Of a DNA stretch of 64,000 nucleotides, positions 35,251 through 44,707 are shown piece after piece. The stretch's first letter is position 1. Every line of letters starts with the position of its first letter. Location: assembly GCF_039536325.1 (NCBI RefSeq), contig NZ_BAAAYO010000017.1:1-64000 (forward strand), written 5' to 3'. A program made the position numbers and the translations under genes. The notes beneath the pieces were generated by a model that had not been told where the DNA came from, did no database searches, and saw only the letters and a list, made by a program, of their open reading frames with translations. Origin of the DNA: Paenibacillus_AB hodogayensis. Lineage in GTDB: Bacteria; Bacillota; Bacilli; Paenibacillales; NBRC-103111.

Positions 35251-35696
35251 TAATTGTTGTCGAAGCATCAGATTGCTACAATTTGGGTGAAAGTGGAGGT
35301 GAAGACGTCCGAAATCTTCAAAATATCGTTCGTGTTGTTAAAGAATCTGTCCGGCGCTTCGGTCTTTGATTTTTCCGGGCTGCTCAAAAACGTGACGGTC
35401 ATCTCGTCCACGTTGGAACTCAAGGGCGAGCTTAACGGGGAGTACGCCAACGGGAGACGAAAAGATTAGAGAACCAGGCTGTCTGGGGTAATTTGATTAC
35501 GTTATAAGGAGATGTATTGTCCGAATATTATGGATGTGCTACTGGATCCATTTTGGGCAACAGGAGGGGGGCATTTTTATCAAGTGCGAAATTCGCCGGC
35601 TTTCGATATTGCCACCATAAAGAGTACCGACTTTGCAGAGGAAGTCTCTCTTTCCTTGTAAGAGATTTTTGCTTATTATTTTTAGAAAATTTTGCC

Positions 35697-35734
35697 TTGA
35701 CTTCTTGTGTCACCCTATTCTATATTGGCACAAG
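35697..35734 (+). promoter_or_regulatory. Promoter of the first membrane AraC sensor, with inverted repeat
   Basis: TTGACT (35697-35702), 18-base spacer, TATATT (35721-35726). The -10 box is bracketed by CTTGTG (35704-35709) and CACAAG (35729-35734), a possible operator for repression or autoregulation. Confidence 0.5.
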
Positions 35735-35783
35735 ATGAGAAGTATAGTTCATCTTGGCAATCCCAAAGGGGGGGCGCTTCGAA

Positions 35784-38096
35784 ATGAAAAACAGAAGGCT
35801 GCAAATGCATTTTCCTAATACGAGCAGCGTTTTTTTCAAGCTGCTAAGCTCCTTTATCATTCTGATTTTGGTGCCGATTCTAATCTTTGGAAGCTTGGCT
35901 TATTTCCTATTCTCTAATGCGCTTCAAGAGGAAGTGAAAAAGAACAACGAACTCCTGTTGAAGCATGTGTATGTCAACATTGAGCAAAAAATGGAGGAAG
36001 TCCGGCAAACCTTGTATCAAATTTCGTTGACCGTTGATGTCGATCCCGGCAATCCAACGAAATTGCTGGACGTGTCCAAAACATTAAATCGCATCAAGGG
36101 CACGCAATCTTTTATAGACGATGTATACGTGTACTATAAGGAGAAGAATTGGATTATCACGGAGTCGGGTTTGTTTTATCCGGATTATTTCTTCGACTAC
36201 GTGTATAAACCCGAAACGAACGATCGAGAACAATTGCTTCAGAAGCTGCAGGACCGCAATCTCTTTCAAGATCTGGGTACTTTCAAGCTGACAGACGGTG
36301 CTGGGTCCGGCAAACGGTATATCGTGGTTTTGTCGTCGTTTCCCCTTTACAACGCTGGGATCAGGGGGACTCTTGTTGTTTTAATCAATGAGACTAAATT
36401 TATGTCCATGATGAATTCCGTGAATCCATCGGACGCTCAAACCGGTTTTTATATCGTGAACGAGCAGCTTCAAACGATCATGGAATCGGATGCGAACCAT
36501 TTCAATGTACGATTCTCGGATTGGAAGCTGCAGCAGTTTTTAAATGAGACTCTGATTGAAAGCCCTTCCAATGGAGCCCGCTACAATAATTACTTCGTTT
36601 CCCAATTTCATTCCAATGTGACGGATTGGAAATATATCGCGTTTTCATCGGCGGCCCATATTTTTAAACCGGTTTTCTTTTTACGCAATTGGATGGTGAT
36701 CACCAGCTTATTCCTGCTAAGTTTAGGCGTGATGCTGTCCATCTTTCTCGCGAGAAACTTATACAAGCCGATTGGAGAAATTATGAGGTCGTTCCAATTC
36801 GACATGTCCGCCGTGGATTGGAAAAAGGAGAAAAAAATAAGCGAATTGGAGCTGATCTCGAGCCACATTCACTACATCACAGAGCGAAATCAGCATTTGA
36901 TGCAAAGCGAAACGGAGCATATCTCTCTTTTGAAAGATTATTATGCGAAAACGATGATCCTGGGCATACCGGAGGAACGGATGAAGGTCAGGCCGGATTC
37001 AGCGGCTGGATTCAAGTATCCGTTGTTTTCCGTTATCGCGGCGAAGATCGAAATAACTGATCCCTTAAGCACCACCTTCCAACAATTGAATTTCAATAGC
37101 CGCCTGATCGAGGTGTTCAATCAGCTCTTGAACAATGATGCGGATATCTCGTGCATGGTAACGAATATTGGCCGGAATCAAATCTCCATTCTTGCGAATT
37201 ATGAACAAGAAGACAAACTCACTCTGAACTTGCAGGCGGCCATGGAGCAAATATCCGGGTTGCCGGAAAAGGTTTGCTTTTCTCTTGCGCTAGGGATCGG
37301 AAGACCGTGTGATGATCTATTGACCGTGAATCGATCTTACGAAGAAGCGCTGGAAGCATTAAATTATCGTGAAGTAGACAAAACGATTCAGCTTATTCAA
37401 CATCAGGACATCCACTTCGTACAGAAGTTTGTGGATTATCCGATCGATTTGGAACAGCAAATCATTGGAAATGTTCTTTCCGGCGATTACGCGAAGCTCG
37501 AAACGGTATTGAATGAAACCATCGACAGAAACAGGCATGCCATAAACTCGTATGTGCTATTGAACGATCTTTACAACACGCTTATGGCTACGGCCAACAA
37601 AATCATCCAAAGGAGCAGTGTGAAGAAGGAAGAGGTGTTTGACGAAGCCGTCATCAGCATTTATATGAACAAAGAAATGGCGAGCCTGGAAAGTATGAAG
37701 GACTCCGTATTCGGCATCTACCGGTATATGATCGAAACGTTATACGGGAATAAGGAGAGCAAAAACTACGATTTAAAGAACCAAATGATTCACTACATCG
37801 AATCCCACTTTAGCAGCGATATATCTTTAACAACACTTGCGGATCATTTTAACTTGAACCCCAAATATTTGAGCCGCTATTTTAAAGACCAGACCGGAAC
37901 GAACTTCATCCAGTATGTCAATCGGCTGCGGATAGATCAAGCCAAACTGCTATTGCTAAAAGAAAAAAGGCTCCATATCGAAGAGATTGGGGAAAAAGTT
38001 GGCTATTTGAACAAAAATACGTTTATTACCACTTTCAAAAAACATGAAGGGATGACCCCCGGAAAGTTCAGGGAACTATCGACCCAAAACCTCTGA
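35784..38096 (+). CDS. Membrane-anchored AraC-type sensor-regulator, module 1
   Basis: 770-residue one-component regulator. A first membrane helix (about residues 12-38, LLSSFIILILVPILIFGSLA) and a second near 305-325 (WMVITSLFLLSLGVMLSIFL) enclose an extracellular sensor domain; a HAMP-like linker and a ~230-residue cytoplasmic part follow, and the last ~100 residues form an AraC helix-turn-helix (LTTLADHFNLNPKYLSRYFK, IEEIGEKVGYLNKNTFITTF). ATG 35784 follows GGGGGGG. The same design occurs at 50358; each copy stands directly before an Lpl-type transporter operon, so it probably senses the extracellular ligand-loaded state and activates that operon. Confidence 0.9.
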   Translation: MKNRRLQMHFPNTSSVFFKLLSSFIILILVPILIFGSLAYFLFSNALQEEVKKNNELLLKHVYVNIEQKMEEVRQTLYQISLTVDVDPGNPTKLLDVSKTLNRIKGTQSFIDDVYVYYKEKNWIITESGLFYPDYFFDYVYKPETNDREQLLQKLQDRNLFQDLGTFKLTDGAGSGKRYIVVLSSFPLYNAGIRGTLVVLINETKFMSMMNSVNPSDAQTGFYIVNEQLQTIMESDANHFNVRFSDWKLQQFLNETLIESPSNGARYNNYFVSQFHSNVTDWKYIAFSSAAHIFKPVFFLRNWMVITSLFLLSLGVMLSIFLARNLYKPIGEIMRSFQFDMSAVDWKKEKKISELELISSHIHYITERNQHLMQSETEHISLLKDYYAKTMILGIPEERMKVRPDSAAGFKYPLFSVIAAKIEITDPLSTTFQQLNFNSRLIEVFNQLLNNDADISCMVTNIGRNQISILANYEQEDKLTLNLQAAMEQISGLPEKVCFSLALGIGRPCDDLLTVNRSYEEALEALNYREVDKTIQLIQHQDIHFVQKFVDYPIDLEQQIIGNVLSGDYAKLETVLNETIDRNRHAINSYVLLNDLYNTLMATANKIIQRSSVKKEEVFDEAVISIYMNKEMASLESMKDSVFGIYRYMIETLYGNKESKNYDLKNQMIHYIESHFSSDISLTTLADHFNLNPKYLSRYFKDQTGTNFIQYVNRLRIDQAKLLLLKEKRLHIEEIGEKVGYLNKNTFITTFKKHEGMTPGKFRELSTQNL

Positions 38097-38120
38097 AGTG
38101 ATCTGCTCAGAGGTTTTTTC
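38088..38120 (+). terminator. Terminator overlapping the stop codon of the sensor gene
   Basis: AACCTCTGA/TCAGAGGTT stem followed by TTTTTC. The left arm contains the TGA stop codon, so regulator and transporter are separately transcribed. Confidence 0.85.
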
Positions 38121-38435
38121 TTACTCTGACAAACGTAACGCCGCAATTTTCCGATTTATCCCATCGAACCCCCGCTTCACGAGCCTAACCGAACGCCGAA
38201 GCCAAAAACCGTCCGCGAACCGGACGGTTTTTCTTAGGACTTGCGGTTTTTACGAAGCAAATATAGAAAATAGATGCCGCATTTGCCCAGAATGTAGAAT
38301 TTGAATTCCTCTTCGAAATTGAATGCTTGAATCGCATTGAAACCGCTCTTATGATCGGGTTAACACAGAGTGAGCAGATCCAATACGATGCGGAAAAGAC
38401 ATGCAATTGGTTGCGATCAGGAAGAGGGAGATAAG
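38121..38435. other. Leader region of transporter operon 1
   Basis: No gene. A second terminator lies at 38204-38233 (AAAAACCGTCCG/CGGACGG plus T-run). The last ~200 bases should carry the operon promoter. The word ATGATCGGGTTAACACAG at 38351-38368 reappears almost unchanged as TTGATCGGGTTAATCACAG at 42303-42321 before the lyase gene and may be a shared regulatory site. Confidence 0.45.
38204..38233 (+). terminator. Rho-independent terminator
   Basis: CCGTCCG/CGGACGG stem with flanking A-run and TTTTTC. Symmetric A and T runs allow either direction. Confidence 0.7.
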
Positions 38436-39341
38436 TTGAAACAAACCTTACGATTAATCAAAAGAGACCGCTTGCTTTTATTCATGCTGCTTCCCGGAAT
38501 CCTTTATTTTCTCGTCTTCAAGTATGCCCCCATGTACGGAGTCGTCATCGCCTTCCAAAGATACAATCTGTACAAAGGCATTTTTCACAGCGAATGGGTG
38601 GGCCTCAAGTATTTTATAGAGTTTTTTCAAGGCCCGGACGCGTGGCGGCTGATCCGCAATACGCTGCTCCTCAATGTGTATCAACTCCTATTTGCCTTCC
38701 CGGCGCCGATCCTTTTAGCGCTTGCCTTTAATGAATTGAGAAAGGTCTGGTTCAAAAAGATTAGTCAGACAATCAGTTTTCTGCCGCATTTTATCTCTAC
38801 CGTTGTCATCGCCGGACTTGTCGTCAATTTTCTTTCGCCATCGACGGGGCTTGCCAACAAATTGCTGGGCCTTTTCGAGATCAGTCCGATTTCGTTTATG
38901 ATGATGCCGGATTATTTCAGGACGATTTTCATCAGCATGGGCATCTGGAAATCGGTGGGATGGGGAACGATCATTTACTTGGCAGCGATGGCGGGGATTA
39001 ATCCGGAATTGTACGAAGCCGCTTCCATTGATGGAGCCAGTAAGCTTAAAAAAGTGTGGTATGTGACACTCCCGGGGATAATGCCGGTCATCATCATCTT
39101 ATTCATTTTGCAATTGGGCGATATCCTTAGCGTCGGCGCAGAATCCATCATTCTTTTATACAATCCGGTCACCTATGAAACGGCCGATGTGCTGTCGACA
39201 TACGTTTACCGCAGAGGATTGATTTCTGGCGAGTTCAGCTTCGCTGCAGCGGTCGACTTGTTTAATTCCGTCGTAGGCCTCGTTCTTGTGTTCGCTGCGA
39301 ACAAAATCAGCAAAAAAGCAACGGAAACCAGTATATGGTAA
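38436..39341 (+). CDS. Lpl-type carbohydrate ABC permease (LplB-like), module 1
   Basis: Six-helix permease of 301 residues. The N-terminal segment (LLLFMLLPGILYFLVFKYAP) and EAA loop (YEAASIDGASKLKKVWYVTL) are typical of LplB/YtcP-class importers, which take up oligosaccharides with the help of a shared ATPase encoded elsewhere. TTG 38436 follows AAGAGGGAG; ATG 38370 would add residues without a binding site. The partner permease begins 20 bases downstream. Confidence 0.88.
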   Translation: MKQTLRLIKRDRLLLFMLLPGILYFLVFKYAPMYGVVIAFQRYNLYKGIFHSEWVGLKYFIEFFQGPDAWRLIRNTLLLNVYQLLFAFPAPILLALAFNELRKVWFKKISQTISFLPHFISTVVIAGLVVNFLSPSTGLANKLLGLFEISPISFMMMPDYFRTIFISMGIWKSVGWGTIIYLAAMAGINPELYEAASIDGASKLKKVWYVTLPGIMPVIIILFILQLGDILSVGAESIILLYNPVTYETADVLSTYVYRRGLISGEFSFAAAVDLFNSVVGLVLVFAANKISKKATETSIW

Positions 39342-39361
39342 GCCGAGTGGGGGAACATCCA

Positions 39362-40240
39362 ATGAAAATCGCCGATAGCTGGGGAGACCGAATCTTTGCC
39401 AATATTTCGCGGATCCTGGTTTGGTTCGTCGTACTCGTTACCTTGTATCCGTTTGTATACGTTTTCTCGTCTTCGATCAGCGATCCGACAGCGGTATATA
39501 AAAATCAAATCTTTTTGTGGCCGATCGGGTTCAGCTTGAAGGCGTATAAAACCATATTAAGTTACCCGGAATTAAGAATGGGATATGTGAACACCGTCTT
39601 CTATACCGTTGTAGGAACGACCATCAACATGTTGCTCACTTCCTTGATGGCTTACCCACTTTCCAGGAAGAACCTCGTATTCCGCAAACCGTTCATGATC
39701 ATGATCACCTTCACCCTTGTCTTTTCCGGAGGTTTGATCCCTACGTTCCTGATCGTGAAGTCGCTTGGTATGGTGGATACTTATTGGGCGCTGTTAATTC
39801 CAGGCGCCATCAGTACGTGGAACGTCATTCTGATGAAGACCTTCTTCGAAAACTTGCCCAAAGAGCTGGAAGAAGCGGCCACGATCGACGGCGCGTCGTC
39901 GATGCAAATTTTGTTTCGCATCATCTTGCCTTTATCGAAACCCGCCTTCGTAACGATTGCCTTGTTTTATGCGGTCGGACACTGGAACAGCTATTTTCCG
40001 GCGATGATCTATTTGCAGAGTGAACACTTGTATCCCGTGCAATTATTTTTGCGCAAGATCGTATTGCTTGGTCAAACGGCCGATATCACGGGGGGACAAG
40101 GGAGCACGGAGACGATCTTGATGGCGGAATCGCTCAAATATGCAACGATCATGATTGTTGCTTTGCCGATCATGCTCGTATACCCGTTTGTCCAGAAGCA
40201 TTTTGTAAAAGGTGCCATGATCGGCTCGCTGAAAGGGTGA
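39362..40240 (+). CDS. Lpl-type carbohydrate ABC permease (LplC/YtcP-like), module 1
   Basis: Second permease subunit, 292 residues, six helices, EAA loop EEAATIDGASSMQILFRIIL and the family C-terminus HFVKGAMIGSLKG. ATG 39362 has GGGGG 8-10 bases upstream; ATG 39335 overlapping the previous gene is less likely. It pairs with the LplB-like subunit. Confidence 0.88.
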   Translation: MKIADSWGDRIFANISRILVWFVVLVTLYPFVYVFSSSISDPTAVYKNQIFLWPIGFSLKAYKTILSYPELRMGYVNTVFYTVVGTTINMLLTSLMAYPLSRKNLVFRKPFMIMITFTLVFSGGLIPTFLIVKSLGMVDTYWALLIPGAISTWNVILMKTFFENLPKELEEAATIDGASSMQILFRIILPLSKPAFVTIALFYAVGHWNSYFPAMIYLQSEHLYPVQLFLRKIVLLGQTADITGGQGSTETILMAESLKYATIMIVALPIMLVYPFVQKHFVKGAMIGSLKG

Positions 40241-40261
40241 AGAAGCGCAAGCTTTTTACCA

Positions 40262-40630
40262 TATATCCAAAAACCTTAGGAGGGGTTCGAAGTCTGAAAA
40301 CTAAGCTCACCGCACGTAGTAGGGAGAACGGGCATAGCAAAATAAGTCGTGCTCAGAACGACTTCATGGAAAAAAATGTATGTGGGGGCGCGTAAAAAGT
40401 CAGGTGGCCACGGCATCACATGGTAACTGTAACCTAGGGTTTGCAACGACAAAGGTTTGGTGGACGTCAATCCTGCAACCGACCCATATAACGATGCGGT
40501 CACCTCGTGAAGAGGCGGCCCACTCACCTCCGCGTGATTTGCAGTATACGGGGTCTCTGTATTTCCAGCATACAAAAAGAATTGCTCATCGCCGCCAACG
40601 GATTTCATTCCGTTTTGTGTTTTGAGCGAA
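40262..40630 (+). ncRNA. Candidate structured RNA between permease and lipoprotein genes
   Basis: A ~360-base block without a credible gene separates two genes that are normally adjacent. It begins after a ribosome-binding-site-like GGAGGGG and contains compact hairpin-forming parts: AAGTCGTGCTCAGAACGACTT (40347-40367), CCTC-GTGAA-GAGG (40503-40515), and a purine-rich core. The order and spacing resemble HEARO-type RNAs (the guide RNA class of IscB elements) to my eye, but no IscB gene is nearby and the likeness is from memory. The opposite strand has a 110-codon frame (40276-40608) without a recognisable family. Confidence 0.35.
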
Positions 40631-40650
40631 GCGAAAGGAATGGTATAACG

Positions 40651-42231
40651 ATGAAGGAATTCAAGAAAATCTCGTGGCTGATGACGGCCGGTTCGGCTTT
40701 GGTGATCTGCGCGGCAGGATGCGGCAGCTCGGATTCGGGTTCGGCAGGGCCATCCAGCCCGAGCGCGGCGCCGTCTGCCGGTGCAGCGTCAAGCGCGCCT
40801 CCAACTGCCACATTCCCGCTAAAGGAAAAGGCTTCATTCGAAATATTCTCCGCCGCCCACGATACGAAACCGCAAAGGGGAACCGAACCAATTTTTGCCG
40901 AAATTGAAAAAAGAACGAATGTACAGCTGAAATTGACCAACATTCCCACTGCAAGCTACGCCGATAAATTCAAGGTAACTCTGGTTTCCGGCGATTTGCC
41001 GGATGTGATGGATTCGGACGTCGCCTCGGCGAAAAAGTACGGCATGGATGGAGCGTTCCTGGCGCTGGACGACTTGCTCAAAAAATTCGGCCCCAACATT
41101 TTGAAAGCGATCAAAGAAGAAGGCATAGATACTTCCTTGCGGGCAGCCGACGGGAAAATTTATGGAATTCCCTATTTCTCCATGCCGGGTACCACCGCTA
41201 CCGTCCCGCAATACAGACAGGATTGGTTGGATGAGGTGAAACTGAAAGCCCCAACAAACCCGGATGAGTTTTATCAAGTCCTCAAAGCTTTCAAAGATGC
41301 GAATTTGGGCGGAAAGGACACAATTCCGTTCGCTCCGCAAGGGTATAACAACTTCCCGATCTTCAGGGCGTTCGGAACGGATCCGCGCATGTATCTGAAC
41401 AAAGAGGGGGTGTATCAATTTGGCCCTGCTCTTCCAGGGATGAAAGATGCGCTGACCTTCTTGAACAAACTATATAACGAAAAATTAATCGATCCCGAAT
41501 TTGCGATCATCTCGAAACAGCAATGGGAAGCGAAGGTTAGTAAAGGCAATGTGGGAGCGATCTTCTTTAACCCGGGCCGCACCGATTTCTTCACGGATGT
41601 GCTCAAGAAGGAAAATGCGAAAGCCAAGATGGTGGGCGGCGGAGCGCTCAAGGATAAAAACGGAAAAGGAGAGTTGCTGCCGGATTTCAGCCTGAAAGGT
41701 GTCATGGCGATTTCGTCCAAGTCCAAAAACGCGGAGTTGATCGTAAAATATTATGACTTCTTGTACAGCCCTGTAGGCAGGCTTCTGACGCAATATGGCA
41801 TTGAAGGTCAGAGCTATACCATGAAAGATGGAAAGCCGCAATATACGGATGATTTCAAGAAAGATATGGTGAATAACCCCACAAATCTAGGCATAGGCAC
41901 ATCCAAATATTTCTTTACCGCTCCTCTGCCGAGCCTATTCAAGGATCGAAACGAAGGCATGTTAGTGGCCGCTGCCGTAGAGACGTCGAAGCCCGATTGG
42001 ACCAAGCAGGAGCCGCAACTGAGCTTTACGCAAGCGGAGCAAGATATCGTGTCCAAAAACCTGCAGCCGATTATGGACAAAACGAGCGAGTACATGATCA
42101 AATTCATCATCGGCCAGGAACCGTTGACAAACTTCGATAAATACGTAGGAGAACTGAAGCAACGCGGTTTGGATGACTTGGTCAAGACTTATAATGCGGC
42201 GTATCAACGTGCTTTGAAAGCTTCCCAATAA
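40651..42231 (+). CDS. Lpl-type solute-binding lipoprotein (LplA/LipO-like), module 1
   Basis: Receptor of transporter 1, 526 residues. Signal peptide with lipobox Cys24 (VICAAGC), then a Ser/Ala/Pro-rich linker and a large family-1 binding domain (FAEIEKRTNVQLKLTNIPTA, GKIYGIPYFSMPG). The ~500-residue size and the C-terminal YMIKFIIGQEPLTNFDKYV motif are typical of LplA-class proteins. ATG 40651 is chosen for AAAGGAATGG upstream and because the signal peptide begins there. Confidence 0.88.
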   Translation: MKEFKKISWLMTAGSALVICAAGCGSSDSGSAGPSSPSAAPSAGAASSAPPTATFPLKEKASFEIFSAAHDTKPQRGTEPIFAEIEKRTNVQLKLTNIPTASYADKFKVTLVSGDLPDVMDSDVASAKKYGMDGAFLALDDLLKKFGPNILKAIKEEGIDTSLRAADGKIYGIPYFSMPGTTATVPQYRQDWLDEVKLKAPTNPDEFYQVLKAFKDANLGGKDTIPFAPQGYNNFPIFRAFGTDPRMYLNKEGVYQFGPALPGMKDALTFLNKLYNEKLIDPEFAIISKQQWEAKVSKGNVGAIFFNPGRTDFFTDVLKKENAKAKMVGGGALKDKNGKGELLPDFSLKGVMAISSKSKNAELIVKYYDFLYSPVGRLLTQYGIEGQSYTMKDGKPQYTDDFKKDMVNNPTNLGIGTSKYFFTAPLPSLFKDRNEGMLVAAAVETSKPDWTKQEPQLSFTQAEQDIVSKNLQPIMDKTSEYMIKFIIGQEPLTNFDKYVGELKQRGLDDLVKTYNAAYQRALKASQ

Positions 42232-42256
42232 TGCAAGAATGCAAGAATGCAATAAA

Positions 42257-42298
42257 GATTGTAAATTGGAAGGCAGTTGCGCCTTCCAATTTACAATC
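42257..42298 (+). terminator. Long perfect hairpin after the lipoprotein gene
   Basis: 18-bp perfect stem (GATTGTAAATTGGAAGGC with its inverse) and a six-base loop, not followed by a T-run. More likely an mRNA-stabilising or processing hairpin that lets the lipoprotein be made in excess over the enzymes than a full terminator. Three ATGCAAGA/ATGCAATA direct repeats (42232-42254) precede it. Confidence 0.6.
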
Positions 42299-42352
42299 GC
42301 GATTGATCGGGTTAATCACAGCATGAAGCTTGATTGAGAAGGAGATGCGCGA

Positions 42353-44623
42353 ATGATATCGCTCCATTTCGAGAAAATTTCCATGTATCCCAGACATGAG
42401 GAACCGTGCATGATCGCGGTGCCATTCGCGAAAGGGGCAGTGTCTGATACAACAAGAGTATCCGTCCTTGACGGCACCGTGGCTGTACCGACGCAAACAA
42501 GGGTGACCGCCAAATGGCCGGATGGTTCCGTAAAATGGCTGCTGCTGCATTTTCTAGCCGATCTTCCGGCCAATTCGGGCAAAGCGTTCGCACTCTCGAC
42601 GGATCGCGTAACGGCAGTACCTGCGAAACCGGTCGTGATCGAGCCGGTGAATGGCACGTTTGTGATCCGCACGGGTGCGATCGAAGCCGAGTTGACAGCC
42701 CCGGGAGGACCGGGATTATTCCAATCGTTGAAGCGAACGGGATTTGTACCCACCCATGATGTGGTTGGACCCTCGCTTCGAGACGCTTCCGAGCAGGAGT
42801 ATGATTGCGAGATTTCCTCAGAAGGCTGGCGCGTCATCGAAGCGGGTCCTGTTCGCTGCGCGGTTGAAGCGAGAGGAAAGCACCGCGGTCGCGCAAAAGA
42901 GAGCCAATGGTTTGATTTTGTAGTCCGGGTCTATGCGTATGCCGGCAAGCCTTGGCTGATGATCGATTATCAGATTGTCAATAAGGAGCCGGAGAGCGAG
43001 CAGGTGATTCACGCAGCCCAACTGCATGTTCGTTCCGCGCAACATATTGTGACGTCCGATCAGCTTCGACTGGGGATTAGCCGCGCCGGAGCCGATCGCA
43101 GGATGAAGAGCGGATCGGCGGGAGAACAGTTGTCGTGTACATTTACGGCTGAGGTTCTCGAAAAAGAATTTATTGAGGACCAGGCGGAAACGTTCGCGGG
43201 TACATTCTGGGCGGATCTGTCCGACGAGAAGCGGGGCGGAATTACCGTTACGTTGTTTCAGGCCCTGCAAAATTGCCCCAAATCGCTGGATATTACAGGC
43301 GAAGAAATAACCGTCGGCATCATTCCTGCGGGACATCCGATTACTATGCTGCAGGGGATGGCCAAGACCCATCGATTGTTCCTGAATGTGCATGACGGGG
43401 ACGAAACGCTAGATGAGGTGAATGTGCGCAGTCTGCAATTCCAGCTTGCGGATCATCCTGTTCTGGAGTCCGCTGCGTTCGAGCGCGCCGGCATAATCGA
43501 ATCGATTCCCGGCGATCAGACGATAGATTGGGTGGAACGCGGATTTTATCGGATGGCCGACGGCCGTACGAAAACATACGGCATGCTTTATTGGGGCGAT
43601 GCGCCGGATAAAGACTATACGGCCCAGGGCAGAGGCGGCGGAGATTGGGTATGGGTGAACAACGAATATGATCTGCCGCATGCCATGATGCATTTGTATG
43701 CGAGAACCGGGAAACGAAGGTTTTACGACTATTTGATGAGAGCGGCGGAACATTGGAAGGACGTGGACATTCTCCATTACAGCCCCAATCCGCTGCGTCA
43801 TCAAGGTCAAGTGATGCATTCCGCCAAGCATGTGACAGGCGAGGTGAAAGTATGTCATGAGTGGGTGGAAGGGTTGCTTGATTACTACCACCTAACGGGG
43901 GAAGCATCCGCACTCGAGGCCGCAATCGGCATCGGAGACAATGTGAGGAGGCTGCTGGCTACTCCCCGTTACCAAGGCGAAGGCGGCATTTCCGCAAGAG
44001 AAAGCGGTTGGGCGCTTCGCAGTCTGGGAGCTTTGTATTCCGAGACCCATGACGAGAAATGGCTGCAATCCGCCGACCAAATCGTCGATCATTTCGAAGC
44101 CTGGAAAAAGAAGTATGGCGCCTGGCTGGCACCGGCTGCAGGGCATGTCGTTTATCGTTCAGGCTTCATGATATGCATCGCCGTCAACAGCTTGATGCGC
44201 TATTATCGAATCCGCCCGGAAGAACGAATCAAGCAAATGATCGTGGACGCGATGGAGGATTATGTGGAGCATTGCTATGTGAAGGAAACGGGCATGTTCT
44301 ATTACAAAGAACTGCCGAGCACGCAGCATCTGCACAGCAATCCAATCTGTCTGGAATCGCTCTCCTATGCCTACGAATTCACCGGCGACCTCAACTATTT
44401 GGAAGCCGGCCGAGTCACCTTCGAAGAGGCCATCAGAGTCGCTCAGGCGAGTGGTAAAACAAGGGAAATATCCGGCGAGGCGCTTATTTTTTGGGGAGAC
44501 AGTCCGAAAAAGTTTGCCCAGTACTACTACCCGATCTTTTATTATTATCGAACGATCCTAAAAGCCGAAGAGGAAACCGGAAGGCTGCAGCAGGAATTTT
44601 TCGCCGGAGGTAGGCGTAAATGA
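42353..44623 (+). CDS. PcRGLX/YetA-like protein (polysaccharide lyase family 26 type)
   Basis: 756 residues, no signal peptide, so cytoplasmic. An N-terminal beta-sandwich (EPCMIAVPFAKGAVSDTTRV, KWPDGSVKWLLLHF), a central sandwich and a C-terminal (alpha/alpha) toroid (HDEKWLQSADQIVDHFEAW, YYPIFYYYRTILKAEEE) match the YetA/exo-rhamnogalacturonan lyase (PcRGLX) architecture. In Bacillus subtilis yetA lies beside lplABCD, the same neighbourhood as here. It probably removes terminal units from imported pectin-like oligosaccharides by beta-elimination. GAAGGAGA precedes the ATG. Confidence 0.8.
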   Translation: MISLHFEKISMYPRHEEPCMIAVPFAKGAVSDTTRVSVLDGTVAVPTQTRVTAKWPDGSVKWLLLHFLADLPANSGKAFALSTDRVTAVPAKPVVIEPVNGTFVIRTGAIEAELTAPGGPGLFQSLKRTGFVPTHDVVGPSLRDASEQEYDCEISSEGWRVIEAGPVRCAVEARGKHRGRAKESQWFDFVVRVYAYAGKPWLMIDYQIVNKEPESEQVIHAAQLHVRSAQHIVTSDQLRLGISRAGADRRMKSGSAGEQLSCTFTAEVLEKEFIEDQAETFAGTFWADLSDEKRGGITVTLFQALQNCPKSLDITGEEITVGIIPAGHPITMLQGMAKTHRLFLNVHDGDETLDEVNVRSLQFQLADHPVLESAAFERAGIIESIPGDQTIDWVERGFYRMADGRTKTYGMLYWGDAPDKDYTAQGRGGGDWVWVNNEYDLPHAMMHLYARTGKRRFYDYLMRAAEHWKDVDILHYSPNPLRHQGQVMHSAKHVTGEVKVCHEWVEGLLDYYHLTGEASALEAAIGIGDNVRRLLATPRYQGEGGISARESGWALRSLGALYSETHDEKWLQSADQIVDHFEAWKKKYGAWLAPAAGHVVYRSGFMICIAVNSLMRYYRIRPEERIKQMIVDAMEDYVEHCYVKETGMFYYKELPSTQHLHSNPICLESLSYAYEFTGDLNYLEAGRVTFEEAIRVAQASGKTREISGEALIFWGDSPKKFAQYYYPIFYYYRTILKAEEETGRLQQEFFAGGRRK

Positions 44624-44707
44624 TCACGCTGCAGACGAGCGGCTATGGAAGCCTGCGGTGTTCGAACGTTAAAAGTGGTGTTTGAATCCAGGCATGGAGG
44701 GGACTGG

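Larger units (their letters stand above)
34770..35783. other. One-kilobase gap with gene remnants and an inverted-repeat element
   Basis: Holds an ABC permease remnant (34837-34974), a 100-bp inverted-repeat element (35054-35153), a terminator (35219-35250), a short unrecognised 3' gene fragment around 35280-35469 (FVLLKNLSGASVFDFSGLLK) and the promoter of the membrane AraC sensor. No intact gene. Confidence 0.6.

Noticed and set aside
40276..40608. 110-codon minus-strand frame in the candidate RNA block
   Set aside because: No start context or family, and it lies opposite hairpin-forming sequence.
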